Assembly: GCA_948579355.1 (NCBI GenBank)
Contig: CAPAOV010000013.1
Span: 4,741-68,740 of the forward strand
From: an uncultured Eubacterium sp.
GTDB lineage: Bacteria; Bacillota; Clostridia; Lachnospirales; Lachnospiraceae
DNA length: 64,000 nt
Reading direction: 5' to 3'
The number at the start of each line of letters is the position of its first letter. The stretch's first letter is position 1. Shown here piece by piece: positions 16,137 to 25,187 of this stretch. Under the pieces are notes generated by a model. It searched no databases and was not told the origin of the DNA. It saw only the letters and a list, made by a program, of their open reading frames with translations. Position numbers and translations under genes: made by a program.

Positions 16137-18500
16137 ATGAATAAAAAAGTACTGCACACATTAGAATATTTTAAAATCATAGAGATGCTTGTGAACGAGG
16201 CAGACTCACCGCTGGCAAAAGAAACTGCCGGTAATCTTCTTCCCTCTTCCCGCCGCAATGAAATTATTGCATGGCAGACAGAGACAAGCCATGCTCTTAT
16301 GCGCTTGCTGAAACAGGGAAAATTATCGTTTCACGGCCTGCGTGACATCCGTCCGAGTCTTCTCCCGTTGGAAAAGGGGGGAACGCTTGGTATGGGCGAA
16401 TTACTAAATATCTGCCGCTGTCTGGAAATTGCAGGAGAAGCCATTGCCTACAATAAAAAATTTGAAGATTTACAGGACGCCCTGTCCGGACGTTTTGCCG
16501 GTCTCGTTGATTTGCCTGATTTACGGCGTGAGATTACCCGCTGCATTCTCAGTCCGGAAGAAATGGCAGACGACGCAAGCTCTGAACTCAAGCGAATCCG
16601 GCGGACTATCAAAGGCGCCAACGACCGCATACGCGAGCAGCTTACGGCTACAATTAACCGCTCGGGCAATATGCTGCGAGACAATCTTGTAACAATGCGA
16701 AATGGACGCTACTGCCTGCCGGTAAAACAGGAATACAAATCTACCTTTCAAGGCATGATTCACGACCAGAGTTCCACCGGCTCGACATTTTTCATAGAAC
16801 CGATGGCAATCGTTAAACTGAATAACGAATTGGCGGAGCTGGCAATGAAAGAACAAGAAGAAATCGAAAAAATCCTTGCCTCGCTCAGCGCTTTGACTGC
16901 GCCTTATGCAGAAGATATACAGAGGGATGTCCTGCTCCTTGCCGAACTTGACTTTATCTTTGCCAAGGCAGGACTGTCGAAAAAAATGCAGGGAAGCGAG
17001 CCTCTGTTTGACAAGGATTATATTCACATAAAAAAAGGAAGACACCCGCTCATCCCAAAAGAACAGGTTGTTCCCATTGACGTAACGCTGGGTAAAACAT
17101 ATAACTTACTGATTATTACCGGTCCCAACACGGGCGGTAAGACGGTCTCTTTAAAAACCGTTGGTCTCTTTACCCTGATGGGACAGGCCGGACTCCACAT
17201 TCCCGCCTTTGACCGCTCACACTTGCGCGTGTACGAAGAAGTGTATGCCGATATCGGGGATGAACAAAGTATCGAGCAGAGCCTGAGCACATTTTCCTCC
17301 CACATGGTAAACACGATTTCCATCTTAAAACGCGCCAATAAGAAAACACTTGTCCTCTTTGATGAATTGGGCGCCGGAACAGACCCGATTGAGGGCGCCG
17401 CTTTAGCCATTGCCATATTAGACCATCTTCACAACCGTACTGTGACGGTCATGGCAACGACGCATTACAGCGAGCTGAAAATATATGCCCTTTCCACCGA
17501 TGGTGTGGAAAATGCCTCCTGTGAGTTTGACGTTGAGACGCTGCAGCCGACTTACCGCCTGCTGGTAGGCGTACCGGGAAAAAGTAACGCCTTTGCCATT
17601 TCCGGCAAACTGGGTCTTCCGCAGGAAATTATTGATGAGGCCGGCAAATTAGTAGACAGTGACAGCCAGAGTTTTGAAGACGTCGTCACCGGCTTGGAAG
17701 AGGCGCGGGTGGAAGCCGAGAAAGAACGGGAAAAGGCGAAGCGCATACGTCAGGAAGCCGAACACTTCCGAGAAAAGATGAAAGCTAAAAACGAGCGCAT
17801 TGACGCTGCCAAAGACAAAATACTGCGCCGCGCCAACGAGGAGGCACATACCATTCTGCAAAAGGCGAAAGATACCGCCGATGAATCCATTAAGAAATAT
17901 AATAAATGGATGCAGGATGGCGGCATGACAAAAGAAATGGAAAAAGAACGCGCCGCTCTGCGCGAAGAACTTGACAAGACCGGAAGCAGCCTCACCGTTC
18001 AGCCGACAAAAAGAAAATCCGGCAACGCTCCCGACACTTTGGCGATAGGCGATATTGTCATGGTTCATTCGATGGGCGTTAAGGGCACGGTCAGCACACT
18101 ACCAAACAGCAAAGGCAAATGTTTCGTACAAATGGGTATCCTGCGCTCGGAAGTAGATATCAAAGACTTGGAGCTGTTGGAACAGGAAACGAAAGCAGCA
18201 AAAAAAGAGGCAAATATCACGCATTCGCGTAATATGAAAATGGCAAAGGCAATGAACATCTCGTCGGAGATTAATCTCATCGGAAAAACCGTAGACGAGG
18301 CCATTGCCCTTTTGGATAAATATATGGATGATGCCTACCTTGCCAAACTTCATCAAGTTACCATTATTCACGGCATGGGAACCGGAGCTTTACGCAATGC
18401 CGTACAAAATTATTGCAAACGCAGTAAATTAGTTGACACATACCGTATGGGAGAATACGGAGAAGGCGGATATGGCGTAACGGTTGTAAACTTTAAATAA
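16137..18500 (+). CDS. mutS2: Endonuclease MutS2
   Basis: MutS2 is a MutS-type ATPase with a C-terminal Smr nuclease. It suppresses homologous recombination and, in some bacteria, splits collided ribosomes. The 787 residues contain the core/lever region, ITGPNTGGKTVSLKTVGL (Walker A, about 330), TLVLFDELGAGTDP (Walker B), a charged coiled coil (about 505-600: EEARVEAEKEREKAKRIRQE), and the Smr domain (EINLIGKTVDEAIALLDKY, VTIIHGMGTGALR). The start MNKKVLHTLEY matches the family and has AAAGGGGG eight bases upstream; an upstream in-frame ATG lacks one. It is monocistronic, with a divergent neighbour and a convergent one only 7 bp past its stop. Confidence 0.96.
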   Translation: MNKKVLHTLEYFKIIEMLVNEADSPLAKETAGNLLPSSRRNEIIAWQTETSHALMRLLKQGKLSFHGLRDIRPSLLPLEKGGTLGMGELLNICRCLEIAGEAIAYNKKFEDLQDALSGRFAGLVDLPDLRREITRCILSPEEMADDASSELKRIRRTIKGANDRIREQLTATINRSGNMLRDNLVTMRNGRYCLPVKQEYKSTFQGMIHDQSSTGSTFFIEPMAIVKLNNELAELAMKEQEEIEKILASLSALTAPYAEDIQRDVLLLAELDFIFAKAGLSKKMQGSEPLFDKDYIHIKKGRHPLIPKEQVVPIDVTLGKTYNLLIITGPNTGGKTVSLKTVGLFTLMGQAGLHIPAFDRSHLRVYEEVYADIGDEQSIEQSLSTFSSHMVNTISILKRANKKTLVLFDELGAGTDPIEGAALAIAILDHLHNRTVTVMATTHYSELKIYALSTDGVENASCEFDVETLQPTYRLLVGVPGKSNAFAISGKLGLPQEIIDEAGKLVDSDSQSFEDVVTGLEEARVEAEKEREKAKRIRQEAEHFREKMKAKNERIDAAKDKILRRANEEAHTILQKAKDTADESIKKYNKWMQDGGMTKEMEKERAALREELDKTGSSLTVQPTKRKSGNAPDTLAIGDIVMVHSMGVKGTVSTLPNSKGKCFVQMGILRSEVDIKDLELLEQETKAAKKEANITHSRNMKMAKAMNISSEINLIGKTVDEAIALLDKYMDDAYLAKLHQVTIIHGMGTGALRNAVQNYCKRSKLVDTYRMGEYGEGGYGVTVVNFK

Positions 18501-18507
18501 TTCACTT

Positions 18508-20139
18508 TCATTTCCCGCTTTCATTAGCTGTGGGCGAAGGCGTTGGCTCCTCCGGCGCGCCTTCGATACTCAGCTCCGTTATCAGTGCGGTTCCGTTTTT
18601 AAACTTACAAACCAGACTGTTGCTGCCGCTTCCCATCGTAATCGTCTTCATATTGGCTTTTATCTTACCCGTATCATAAGCGGCGACGCTGTCCACCCAT
18701 TCGCTTCGGAAAATCATGGATGAATCGAGACTTTGAAATTCTTTTGCACTCGCTACCGTAATATCCAATCCTTTGATTGTCAGTGGAAATTCTATATACG
18801 TTGACAGCTTTTTCAAACTTGCGTCGGCGACGGCATATTGAATATTCTGTACCGCTTCCCGATACTTATCAACTTTATCATCTTCCGGCGTTTCTTCCTC
18901 CGGTGTCTCTTCCGGCTCCTCTTCTTCCTCATCCGTCTCGCCGGATTCCAGAGAGATATGAATAACGCTCATCAAACCGCTTAACAGAATCTCTTTATCT
19001 TCAACGGAAATTTCACCTACTAAAATTGTAAAGTTGATATCTTTCTTCGTAAACGTATAAACCTCTTCTCCGTCATCGTTCACGTAAATCTGAACCGAAA
19101 TACCGTTTACGAAAATATTTTCTCCCTCGTCAAATTCATCCAACACTCCCGGAGGGCTTCCGTCGCGGCCGGCATATCCGACAACCCGCTTTCCTTTCAG
19201 CTCTTCTACTTCGGGATAGGTAAAACTGAACGACTCAAAATTTTTCACCAGCTTATACGCTACGTTTTGGGCAGGGTCCTGTATCGTCACACGGAACCCA
19301 TACAACTCAAATACCTTACTCAGCACTTCGCGCCTCTGTTTATCGCTTGATTCCTGTTCACCGCCGCCCCAGCCGACAGCATTTCTACTTATCGTTTTCT
19401 CCGGCTCCTGTTTTTCTTCTTTCTTTTCCGGCTTCTCATGGCCCTTTTCTTTTGTTCCCGACGCCAGTTTTGCCGCCTTGTCCATACTACAGCTCTTACT
19501 CATCGTTACTGCAAAAGTACACGACTCCTGCTGCCATGTCATGGCGTCGCAATCTTTATCCCCATACATCGTAACTTCCTTGTCACCTATCTTTTCTGTC
19601 TTCAATTCATTATGCTCGGAAAACTGTTCGGTGACATCGGGAGCATTTTCTTCTTCCTTATATTCGAGAAGAATTTTATCCTTATACTTTTCACTCTTAT
19701 AAGTTATTTTGACATGTTTCTGCTCTTTTTCTACTTCCACCTTTTTTACCTTATAACTCTTGGAAACATTGCTCAGCGTATATGTCTTACAATCGGTCTC
19801 TGTGGCGATGTCATCTATGGAGTCGAGTTCCACCCAGACTTCTTCCTCCGGATTTTCCACTACAACCGGCTCCTTTATATCATTCGGATTTGACGTGCCA
19901 AAAAACTGCCCTCTTGCTACCAATGTACCGACAAGCAAAACGACAACCGCCGCTGCCGCCACTATTCCCTTTCGACGAGTGGAGAAATACGGTCTGCCCT
20001 GCATGGAAACTACTTTATCTCCGGAAACTTCATTCCCTGATGTATCTTCATAGGCCTTTTTTACATTTGCAAGAATTCTGGCTCTATCACTGTCACTTAA
20101 ACGAATTTCTTCCATTGCTTTCTTATAATTCTTTTGCAT
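18508..20139 (-). CDS. Membrane-anchored ECF sigma-factor partner (anti-sigma-like)
   Basis: The 543-residue protein has a short cytoplasmic N-terminus (about 50 residues), one membrane helix (GIVAAAAVVVLLVGTLVARG) and a long extracytoplasmic part. The latter contains lysine/glutamate-rich segments and an acidic linker (ETDEEEEEPEETPEEETPED, about 420-440). It overlaps the sigma gene by 17 bp, the usual arrangement for a sigma factor and its regulator. No zinc-binding anti-sigma motif is visible, so regulation of the sigma factor is inferred from position and topology. The ATG at 20139 has GGAG nine bases upstream; two earlier in-frame starts are closer to it. The extracellular domain family is not recognised. 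Confidence 0.65.
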   Translation of the reverse strand: MQKNYKKAMEEIRLSDSDRARILANVKKAYEDTSGNEVSGDKVVSMQGRPYFSTRRKGIVAAAAVVVLLVGTLVARGQFFGTSNPNDIKEPVVVENPEEEVWVELDSIDDIATETDCKTYTLSNVSKSYKVKKVEVEKEQKHVKITYKSEKYKDKILLEYKEEENAPDVTEQFSEHNELKTEKIGDKEVTMYGDKDCDAMTWQQESCTFAVTMSKSCSMDKAAKLASGTKEKGHEKPEKKEEKQEPEKTISRNAVGWGGGEQESSDKQRREVLSKVFELYGFRVTIQDPAQNVAYKLVKNFESFSFTYPEVEELKGKRVVGYAGRDGSPPGVLDEFDEGENIFVNGISVQIYVNDDGEEVYTFTKKDINFTILVGEISVEDKEILLSGLMSVIHISLESGETDEEEEEPEETPEEETPEDDKVDKYREAVQNIQYAVADASLKKLSTYIEFPLTIKGLDITVASAKEFQSLDSSMIFRSEWVDSVAAYDTGKIKANMKTITMGSGSNSLVCKFKNGTALITELSIEGAPEEPTPSPTANESGK

Positions 20140-20638
20140 GACCATCATCTCCTTTCATCATTTTTTCTATTTTCTCCCGCCCTCGTTTCAAAAGCGACCG
20201 CACCGTCGCTTCCTTTTTTTGAAGAATACTTGCAATCTCTGCCGTCGAATACTCTTCAAAATAGAATAGATGGATAACACTCCGATATTTCTCCGGCAAC
20301 GCCATCACCGCCTGAAAAACCTCACTCTCTCCTTTTGGCTCCTCCTCTGCGGCTACTGCCTCATAGCCTTCCGGAATAGCTACCTCGCGCTGCCTGCTGG
20401 CAGACTTTAATTTATCTTTGCACAAATTTGCAGAAACACGTAAAAGCCATGCCTTTACATGGTTCTCATCCTCAAATACTTTTCCCGACTGCATATAACG
20501 TATGAGCACATCCTGAACAACATCTTCTGCATCCTCACGGGTTTTCATATAAGAGAATGCCAAACGGAAAATATCATCACCGAATCGGGCTAAAGCCCAT
20601 TCCACCGCGTCCGATGGATTTGACGCCACATCTAACAT
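20123..20638 (-). CDS. ECF-type RNA polymerase sigma factor
   Basis: The 171-residue protein has sigma region 2 (DDIFRLAFSYMKTREDAEDVVQDVLIRYM, HVKAWLLRVSANLCKDKL) and region 4 (LPEKYRSVIHLFYFEEYSTAEIASILQKKEATVRSLLKRGREKI). It lacks regions 1 and 3, as expected for the extracytoplasmic-function group. GGAG lies eight bases before the ATG. It is first in a two-gene operon with its membrane partner. An upstream TGCAAC-17 bp-CGTGTT pair suggests autoregulation. The signal is unknown. Confidence 0.92.
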   Translation of the reverse strand: MLDVASNPSDAVEWALARFGDDIFRLAFSYMKTREDAEDVVQDVLIRYMQSGKVFEDENHVKAWLLRVSANLCKDKLKSASRQREVAIPEGYEAVAAEEEPKGESEVFQAVMALPEKYRSVIHLFYFEEYSTAEIASILQKKEATVRSLLKRGREKIEKMMKGDDGHAKEL

Positions 20639-20662
20639 GAATCAATCTCCTTTCTCATTAAT

Positions 20663-20691
20663 AACACGAATAACTTCTAATTTATGTTGCA
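20663..20691 (-). promoter_or_regulatory. Candidate ECF (autoregulated) promoter
   Basis: On the minus strand TGCAAC and CGTGTT are 17 bp apart, 25 bp before the sigma factor start. The AAC and CGT elements are those typically used by ECF sigma factors. The 103-bp gap has no clear sigma-A pair. Short motifs make this a weak call. Confidence 0.35.
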
Positions 20692-20741
20692 ATTTTAACA
20701 AAATAAAAAAGAACTTTTCTGATTGCATCAAAAAAGCCCTC

Positions 20742-21248
20742 TTACATCGTCCCATCCTTCCAATGCGAATGGTGTAAATGTCCCTCTGTGTTCAAATTCT
20801 GAAAATCATGCTGACGTAATACTTCATATAGCACAATAGCCACCGAATTACCCAGATTTAACGACCTGCTCTCACCAAACATGGGAATACGCACGGTATT
20901 TTCCTCATTGTCCACTAACAGCTCTTCCGGTATTCCGGCGCTTTCTTTGCCAAACATAAGGTAACAGTCATCCTCGTATGAAACATCGCTGTAAATATGT
21001 TTCGCTTTTGTCGTCGCCATATAAATCTTAGCACCCTGATTTTTTTTCAAAAAATCGGAATAACTCTCATATATTGTATAATCTAACTTATCCCAATAAT
21101 CCAGTCCCGCCCGTCTTACCTGCTTTTCATTAATTTGAAACCCCATAGGCTCAATCAGATGAAGCCTGACCCCCGCAGCTACACAAGTCCGCCCTATATT
21201 TCCGGTGTTTGCAGGTATCTCCGGTTCCAATAAAACAATATTTATCAT
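20742..21248 (-). CDS. trmL: tRNA (cytidine(34)-2'-O)-methyltransferase TrmL
   Basis: TrmL is a SPOUT-class enzyme that 2'-O-methylates the wobble base of leucine tRNAs. The 168 residues match the family from end to end: NIVLLEPEIPANTGNIGRTC, LIEPMGFQ, RRAGLDYWD, LMFGKESAGIPEELL and RIPMFGESRSLNLGNSVAIV (knot). Its ATG overlaps the stop of the CheX-like gene (ATGA), so translation is coupled. Nothing unusual is seen. Confidence 0.95.
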   Translation of the reverse strand: MINIVLLEPEIPANTGNIGRTCVAAGVRLHLIEPMGFQINEKQVRRAGLDYWDKLDYTIYESYSDFLKKNQGAKIYMATTKAKHIYSDVSYEDDCYLMFGKESAGIPEELLVDNEENTVRIPMFGESRSLNLGNSVAIVLYEVLRQHDFQNLNTEGHLHHSHWKDGTM

Positions 21249-21727
21249 TTTTTATCTTCCTGCTTCAACGCAAGATATAATTCTATTCCACCGCTTCCAT
21301 CCATAAAATTCATGGCGACACAAAGGTTTTTGGTATAAAATGTTGAAAAACAAACTTCACCATGAGACAAGGTAGGTGGCGTAATATCAATTCCCACGTT
21401 ATTTGATGAAAATACGGTAGCCGCATTTCCCATAATCATATTTCCTAATTCGCTCAACGCACTGGAAGCAAACTCATCAATTACTTTCACTTCTGTCATA
21501 CACATTTTGGAAGCGATTGAGCAAGCACTCTCTTCCGTCATGGCAAGCAAAACCTGACCACGCATCTCACCAGTCACACCAATCATAATAACCCAATTAT
21601 TCGAAGCAAACTTCGCTTCTTTTAAAATTGGTTTTTGGATTCCAACTTCAACAAAACACATGTCCTGTAATACTTTCTTGGCTGCCATGAGAAAAGGATT
21701 AATATGTTCTGCATTCAACGTAGCCAT
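21245..21727 (-). CDS. CheX-like chemotaxis protein (CheY-P phosphatase family)
   Basis: The 160-residue protein fits the CheX/CheC family, which dephosphorylates CheY-P. The key block is FASSALSELGNMIMGNAA, with the ExxN catalytic pair (E, N of ELGN). The N-terminus (HINPFLMAAKKVLQDMC) and the C-terminal ELYLALK strand also fit. No other chemotaxis gene is in the window, and the gene is translationally coupled to trmL, so it may act as a stand-alone CheX domain on another response regulator. The ribosome site is a G-rich stretch just before the ATG. Confidence 0.8.
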   Translation of the reverse strand: MATLNAEHINPFLMAAKKVLQDMCFVEVGIQKPILKEAKFASNNWVIMIGVTGEMRGQVLLAMTEESACSIASKMCMTEVKVIDEFASSALSELGNMIMGNAATVFSSNNVGIDITPPTLSHGEVCFSTFYTKNLCVAMNFMDGSGGIELYLALKQEDKK

Positions 21728-21837
21728 TATCTTCTCCCCTTTTGCACAGTCTTGTATGTATCATAACATATTTGTAAAAAAGTGTCTATAAAATTCTTTA
21801 TTTTGTAACTTTCTTCTTTCAAATATTGCAAAATCCC

Positions 21838-22824
21838 CTAAAAACGAAGCGCCCGAAACAGCTCGTCCGTCTTCGGAGGTTCTAAATAACGCCGCTCTTC
21901 ACCATTGACAACGATGCGGTCATTACCCTCTGTCGCATAACCGATTACGGCAGCATGTATCCCCGCCTGCTCCAGCTCCTGCACCAGTTGATAGCCATGA
22001 TTCGTGCCAATCAGCAAACTGCCGCTCGAAATAAGCATATAGGGATTAATGTCAAACACTTCACATATTTCAATCGTCTCCTGACGGAGAGGGATTTTCT
22101 TTAAATCAACCGTAAGCCCCACACCGGAAGCCGCCGCCATTTCCCACAGGGCGCCAAAAATACCGCCCTCTGTCACATCATGCATAGCGCTGGCGCCAAT
22201 TTCCATGGCAACCTTACTATCCAGCACAACACTGAGCTTCTCATCAAATCTTTTCGCCGTCTCTATAATTTCATCCGGGAGCTGTCTTTGCAAAATTTCC
22301 TCTTTTTCTTTGGCGAGTATGGAAGAACCCTCCAGACCAATCCATTTTGTAACGACGAGTTCCTGTCCGGCGCGCAATCCCCCGGTCGTCACTATTTTCC
22401 CTTGCGCCGCTTTTCCTACCCCCGTTACAGAAATCAGCGTCTGATTCACGGCGGCAGAAACTTCCGTGTGCCCGCCCAGTATCTCTACTTCATATTTTTC
22501 TGCCAGAGCCGTTAGTTCTTCCATAATCATTTTCAGTTCCTCTTCCGCACTCTCCGGCGGAAAAATAACCGTGACAAGCATTCCCACTAACTCCGCTCCA
22601 GAAGACGCAATGTCGTTAGCGGTTATATGAAAGGCCAATTTGCCGATATCTTTTGACGTGCCCGTAATCGGGTCAGTCGATAACACAATGGCATCTTCAG
22701 TTGGCCCTAACACGGCGCAATCTTCCCCTACTCCGGCATGAACAATCACCTCGGGACGCCTTACTTTTATTTTTTTTAATACGGAACGCTTTAGCACCGT
22801 TTCCGGTATCTTTCCTATCTGCAT
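21838..22824 (-). CDS. AIR synthase-related (PurM/HypE-fold) protein
   Basis: The 328-residue protein has the two-domain PurM/HypE/ThiL fold: VHAGVGEDCAVL and LSTDPITG (nucleotide and metal site), AFHITANDIASSGAELVGML, EILGGHTEVS, then the C-terminal SAMHDVTEGGIFGALWEMA and NPYMLISSGSLLI. It resembles HypE-like proteins found outside hydrogenase operons, and no hyp genes are nearby, so the substrate is unknown. The start is taken as ATG 22824 with AAGGGAAG upstream; a TTG six codons earlier is possible. It follows vanW by 20 bp in one operon. Confidence 0.8.
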   Translation of the reverse strand: MQIGKIPETVLKRSVLKKIKVRRPEVIVHAGVGEDCAVLGPTEDAIVLSTDPITGTSKDIGKLAFHITANDIASSGAELVGMLVTVIFPPESAEEELKMIMEELTALAEKYEVEILGGHTEVSAAVNQTLISVTGVGKAAQGKIVTTGGLRAGQELVVTKWIGLEGSSILAKEKEEILQRQLPDEIIETAKRFDEKLSVVLDSKVAMEIGASAMHDVTEGGIFGALWEMAAASGVGLTVDLKKIPLRQETIEICEVFDINPYMLISSGSLLIGTNHGYQLVQELEQAGIHAAVIGYATEGNDRIVVNGEERRYLEPPKTDELFRALRF

Positions 22825-22844
22825 TATTTCTTCCCTTTCCAAAA

Positions 22845-24350
22845 CTATTGCGCGGGTTGTGCGGCAGGCGCTGGCGTAGCCGCCGGCGCTGGTGTTGGCT
22901 GAGGAGTTGACTTTCCTTTCGGCGCCGGCTTTGGCGTCGTCTTAGGTGCGGCGCTCGTCTTTGGCGTCGGTTTCGCCGTAGGCTTCGGCGTCACTTTCTG
23001 TGTGCCTTTCGTCACATATCGGGGAACCGCCTGATATGTGCTTGAATTAACTTTCGTCTTCTTTGTTTTGCCATCCGTTTTCACAATCTTCCAGAGGACG
23101 GCTTTATATCCCGTATGCGCTTCCTGCGTTACTTTCGTATAATTGGCCGGCTTCGTCTTGTCATAAATAATCTTATCCGGCCCCGGCTGCATGGTCTCAA
23201 TCGTCTCTGATTCAAAAGAAATCTTGCGGCTGCTTTTCCTCGTCTCTTCTCCGTAGACATGAAAGAAAATCATACCCGAACGTGTACCGCTCTCAATATA
23301 AACCGGAACTTCCGTATTATTCTTAAACTTGAAATCTTTGTAATCGCCAGCAATGGCCGCGTCCATAGACGGCTTTACATAAGTAACTACCATGGAGTGC
23401 GGACTTCTCTCGACAATCTCCAGTTCGGCTCTGAGAACTGCATTATAAAGAGTAGTCGATACCTGACAGACGCCGCCTCCAATCGAATCTTCCACTTTGC
23501 CGTTGTTATACGACGGCGCCGCATAATAACCATTATCTTCCGTCAATGGTGAAATCGTATCATGTACGGAAAAAGTCTTTCCCGGTTGAATCACGGAACC
23601 ATTAATCAGGCGCGCGGCATTGGCAAGATTTCTCGAACGGCTGACATTGGCGGCATTAAATGTCGTTTGGAATGTTCCTATCTTATCCTTACACCGCGAA
23701 GCCAATTCTTCTGTGACAGCGGGTTTTTGTGTAATGATTTCCGCTGACGCCTCAATGATTTCTTCTTCCTCCTGCTCTTTCATCGCCTGCTTAATATTAC
23801 TTAATGTACGTTTGGCGTCAATAGCCACCCCATCACGGTCTTTCGTATACGTCAGGACGCCGTTTTCCATTTTTATCTTTGCATCTTTGGCCTTGACGCA
23901 TTCCTTACCGCACTCTTTTTTAATGAATTTGGAAATCTTCTTATCGGAGTACTGAAAAGCTAAATCATACACAATATGATTTGTTTTTGCATCTCGTATT
24001 GTGGCATAATTCGCAAAAGGATTACTGTCTTTCCCGACGCGGAGCGCCTGCAGAATATAATCGTTCTCCTCACAGGCATATCCCAAATCAGCCAGAGATG
24101 CCATTACCCTCTTGCCGTTTACATCTACCACAAGCGTGCGGTTCACTTTTTCAGACACATACTGCTCTACCGCCGCTTCCGCCTGCTGCTGCGTCATGCC
24201 GCTCAACTCTATCGTCTCTATAAATACTCCGTCACATATAATATCATCGGCAGGTTTTACTGCCTGATATGCAATATATACATAGCCGCAAATAACAAGT
24301 GATAAAATAAAAATCACCAGTAACGCCGGCCATTTACTTCTCTTCTTCAA
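22845..24350 (-). CDS. VanW family cell-wall-associated protein with Pro/Thr-rich tail
   Basis: The 501-residue protein has a signal anchor (WPALLVIFILSLVICGYVYI), a putative peptidoglycan-binding domain (about 45-220: GMTQQQAEAAVEQYV), and the VanW domain (RSRNLANAARLINGSVIQPG, DSIGGGVCQVSTTLYNAVL, PHSMVVTYVKPSMDAAI). A short G5-like segment and a ~70-residue Pro/Thr/Ala/Lys repeat tail (TPKPTAKPTPKT) follow, probably spanning the wall. VanW proteins occur in vancomycin clusters but most, as here, are housekeeping wall proteins of unknown activity. The start is a TTG with GAGG eight bases upstream; no ATG is nearby. Confidence 0.88.
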   Translation of the reverse strand: MKKRSKWPALLVIFILSLVICGYVYIAYQAVKPADDIICDGVFIETIELSGMTQQQAEAAVEQYVSEKVNRTLVVDVNGKRVMASLADLGYACEENDYILQALRVGKDSNPFANYATIRDAKTNHIVYDLAFQYSDKKISKFIKKECGKECVKAKDAKIKMENGVLTYTKDRDGVAIDAKRTLSNIKQAMKEQEEEEIIEASAEIITQKPAVTEELASRCKDKIGTFQTTFNAANVSRSRNLANAARLINGSVIQPGKTFSVHDTISPLTEDNGYYAAPSYNNGKVEDSIGGGVCQVSTTLYNAVLRAELEIVERSPHSMVVTYVKPSMDAAIAGDYKDFKFKNNTEVPVYIESGTRSGMIFFHVYGEETRKSSRKISFESETIETMQPGPDKIIYDKTKPANYTKVTQEAHTGYKAVLWKIVKTDGKTKKTKVNSSTYQAVPRYVTKGTQKVTPKPTAKPTPKTSAAPKTTPKPAPKGKSTPQPTPAPAATPAPAAQPAQ

Positions 24351-24429
24351 ATTATGACCCTCACCTTTTTGCCAATCGCCTAATCCATTTTCTTACTTGC
24401 GATTTTACTAAAATTGTATTACACTGAAA

Positions 24430-24522
24430 TTATATTCCTGCCAATAGTCCGATAAACATTGCCAAAATGACAACGGCACAAATAATGCCTGCAATCAAAC
24501 GTTGCTTTTTACGATTAAACAT
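24430..24522 (-). CDS. Small single-pass membrane protein (30 aa)
   Basis: A 30-codon frame encodes a basic N-terminus (MFNRKKQR) and one hydrophobic helix (LIAGIICAVVILAMFIGLLA). AAAGGGGG lies ten bases before the ATG. It sits between vanW (79 bp downstream) and the divergent TPR-like gene (35 bp away). The charge pattern and ribosome site argue for a real gene; the function is unknown. A promoter for the divergent gene would have to overlap it. Confidence 0.55.
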   Translation of the reverse strand: MFNRKKQRLIAGIICAVVILAMFIGLLAGI

Positions 24523-24557
24523 CTCGTAAAATCCCCCTTTCTGAAAGGATATTGTAT

Positions 24558-25187
24558 ATGAAATTTGGTATTACATTTTTTATTTGCTTCTTAATCTTTA
24601 TCGCCTGGAGATTTTATGAACAGCGCAAAAGCGAGCGCATGGAAAAGAAAATCTCCGACGATTTCTGGAAAAAAGAAGAAGAAGCCAATCAGACAAGAAA
24701 AAAGGATATCACAAACTTACCTCTTCTACAAGTAAAAAAAGCAGATTTACCAAAAATATCATCTACGGATGAAACTGTTCTTAATTATATGGAACATCTT
24801 CATCAAATAGTAAAGAATCCGATGATTGATTTATCTGAATATTCTAATACCGATTTAAAATTAGCATATGGCGTGGCAAATTTCAAGACATTATGTGAAT
24901 ATGACGATAATTTTAATCATTTTTTACTCACTCTGTCCAATTTGGCAAATTCGCTTATGTGCGTCGGCCTATATGAAGAGTCCGCGAAATTCTTTGAATT
25001 TGCTCTTCATTATGGCTCAAAAAGGCTGAACGACTATACCGGTTTAGCCGAGGTCTATCTCAAACTGAATAAGCCGGAACATATCACTGCCCTCATCCGG
25101 CAGTTAGAAGACGGCTGTCACCCCCGCAAAGCAACGATTGTAAGTGCTTTAAAAGAAATCAAAAACAGCCGCTCTCAAAGGAAGTAA
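24558..25187 (+). CDS. Membrane-anchored TPR-like protein
   Basis: The 209-residue protein has an N-terminal membrane helix (FGITFFICFLIFIAWRFYE), a charged coiled region (about 22-55), and a helical C-terminal half (about 90-200) with TPR-like periodicity: LANSLMCVGLYEESAKFFEF and KRLNDYTGLAEVYLKLNKPE. It probably holds a protein-protein interaction domain in the cytoplasm at the membrane. The ATG at 24558 has AAAGGA seven bases upstream; a TTG two codons earlier is less likely. It converges with the radical SAM gene and overlaps its end by 13 bp. Function unknown. Confidence 0.75.
   Translation: MKFGITFFICFLIFIAWRFYEQRKSERMEKKISDDFWKKEEEANQTRKKDITNLPLLQVKKADLPKISSTDETVLNYMEHLHQIVKNPMIDLSEYSNTDLKLAYGVANFKTLCEYDDNFNHFLLTLSNLANSLMCVGLYEESAKFFEFALHYGSKRLNDYTGLAEVYLKLNKPEHITALIRQLEDGCHPRKATIVSALKEIKNSRSQRK

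Noticed and set aside
22845..24350. VanW gene as evidence for a vancomycin-resistance cluster
   Set aside because: No vanS, vanR, vanX or ligase genes are nearby; VanW-domain proteins are common wall proteins in Clostridia.
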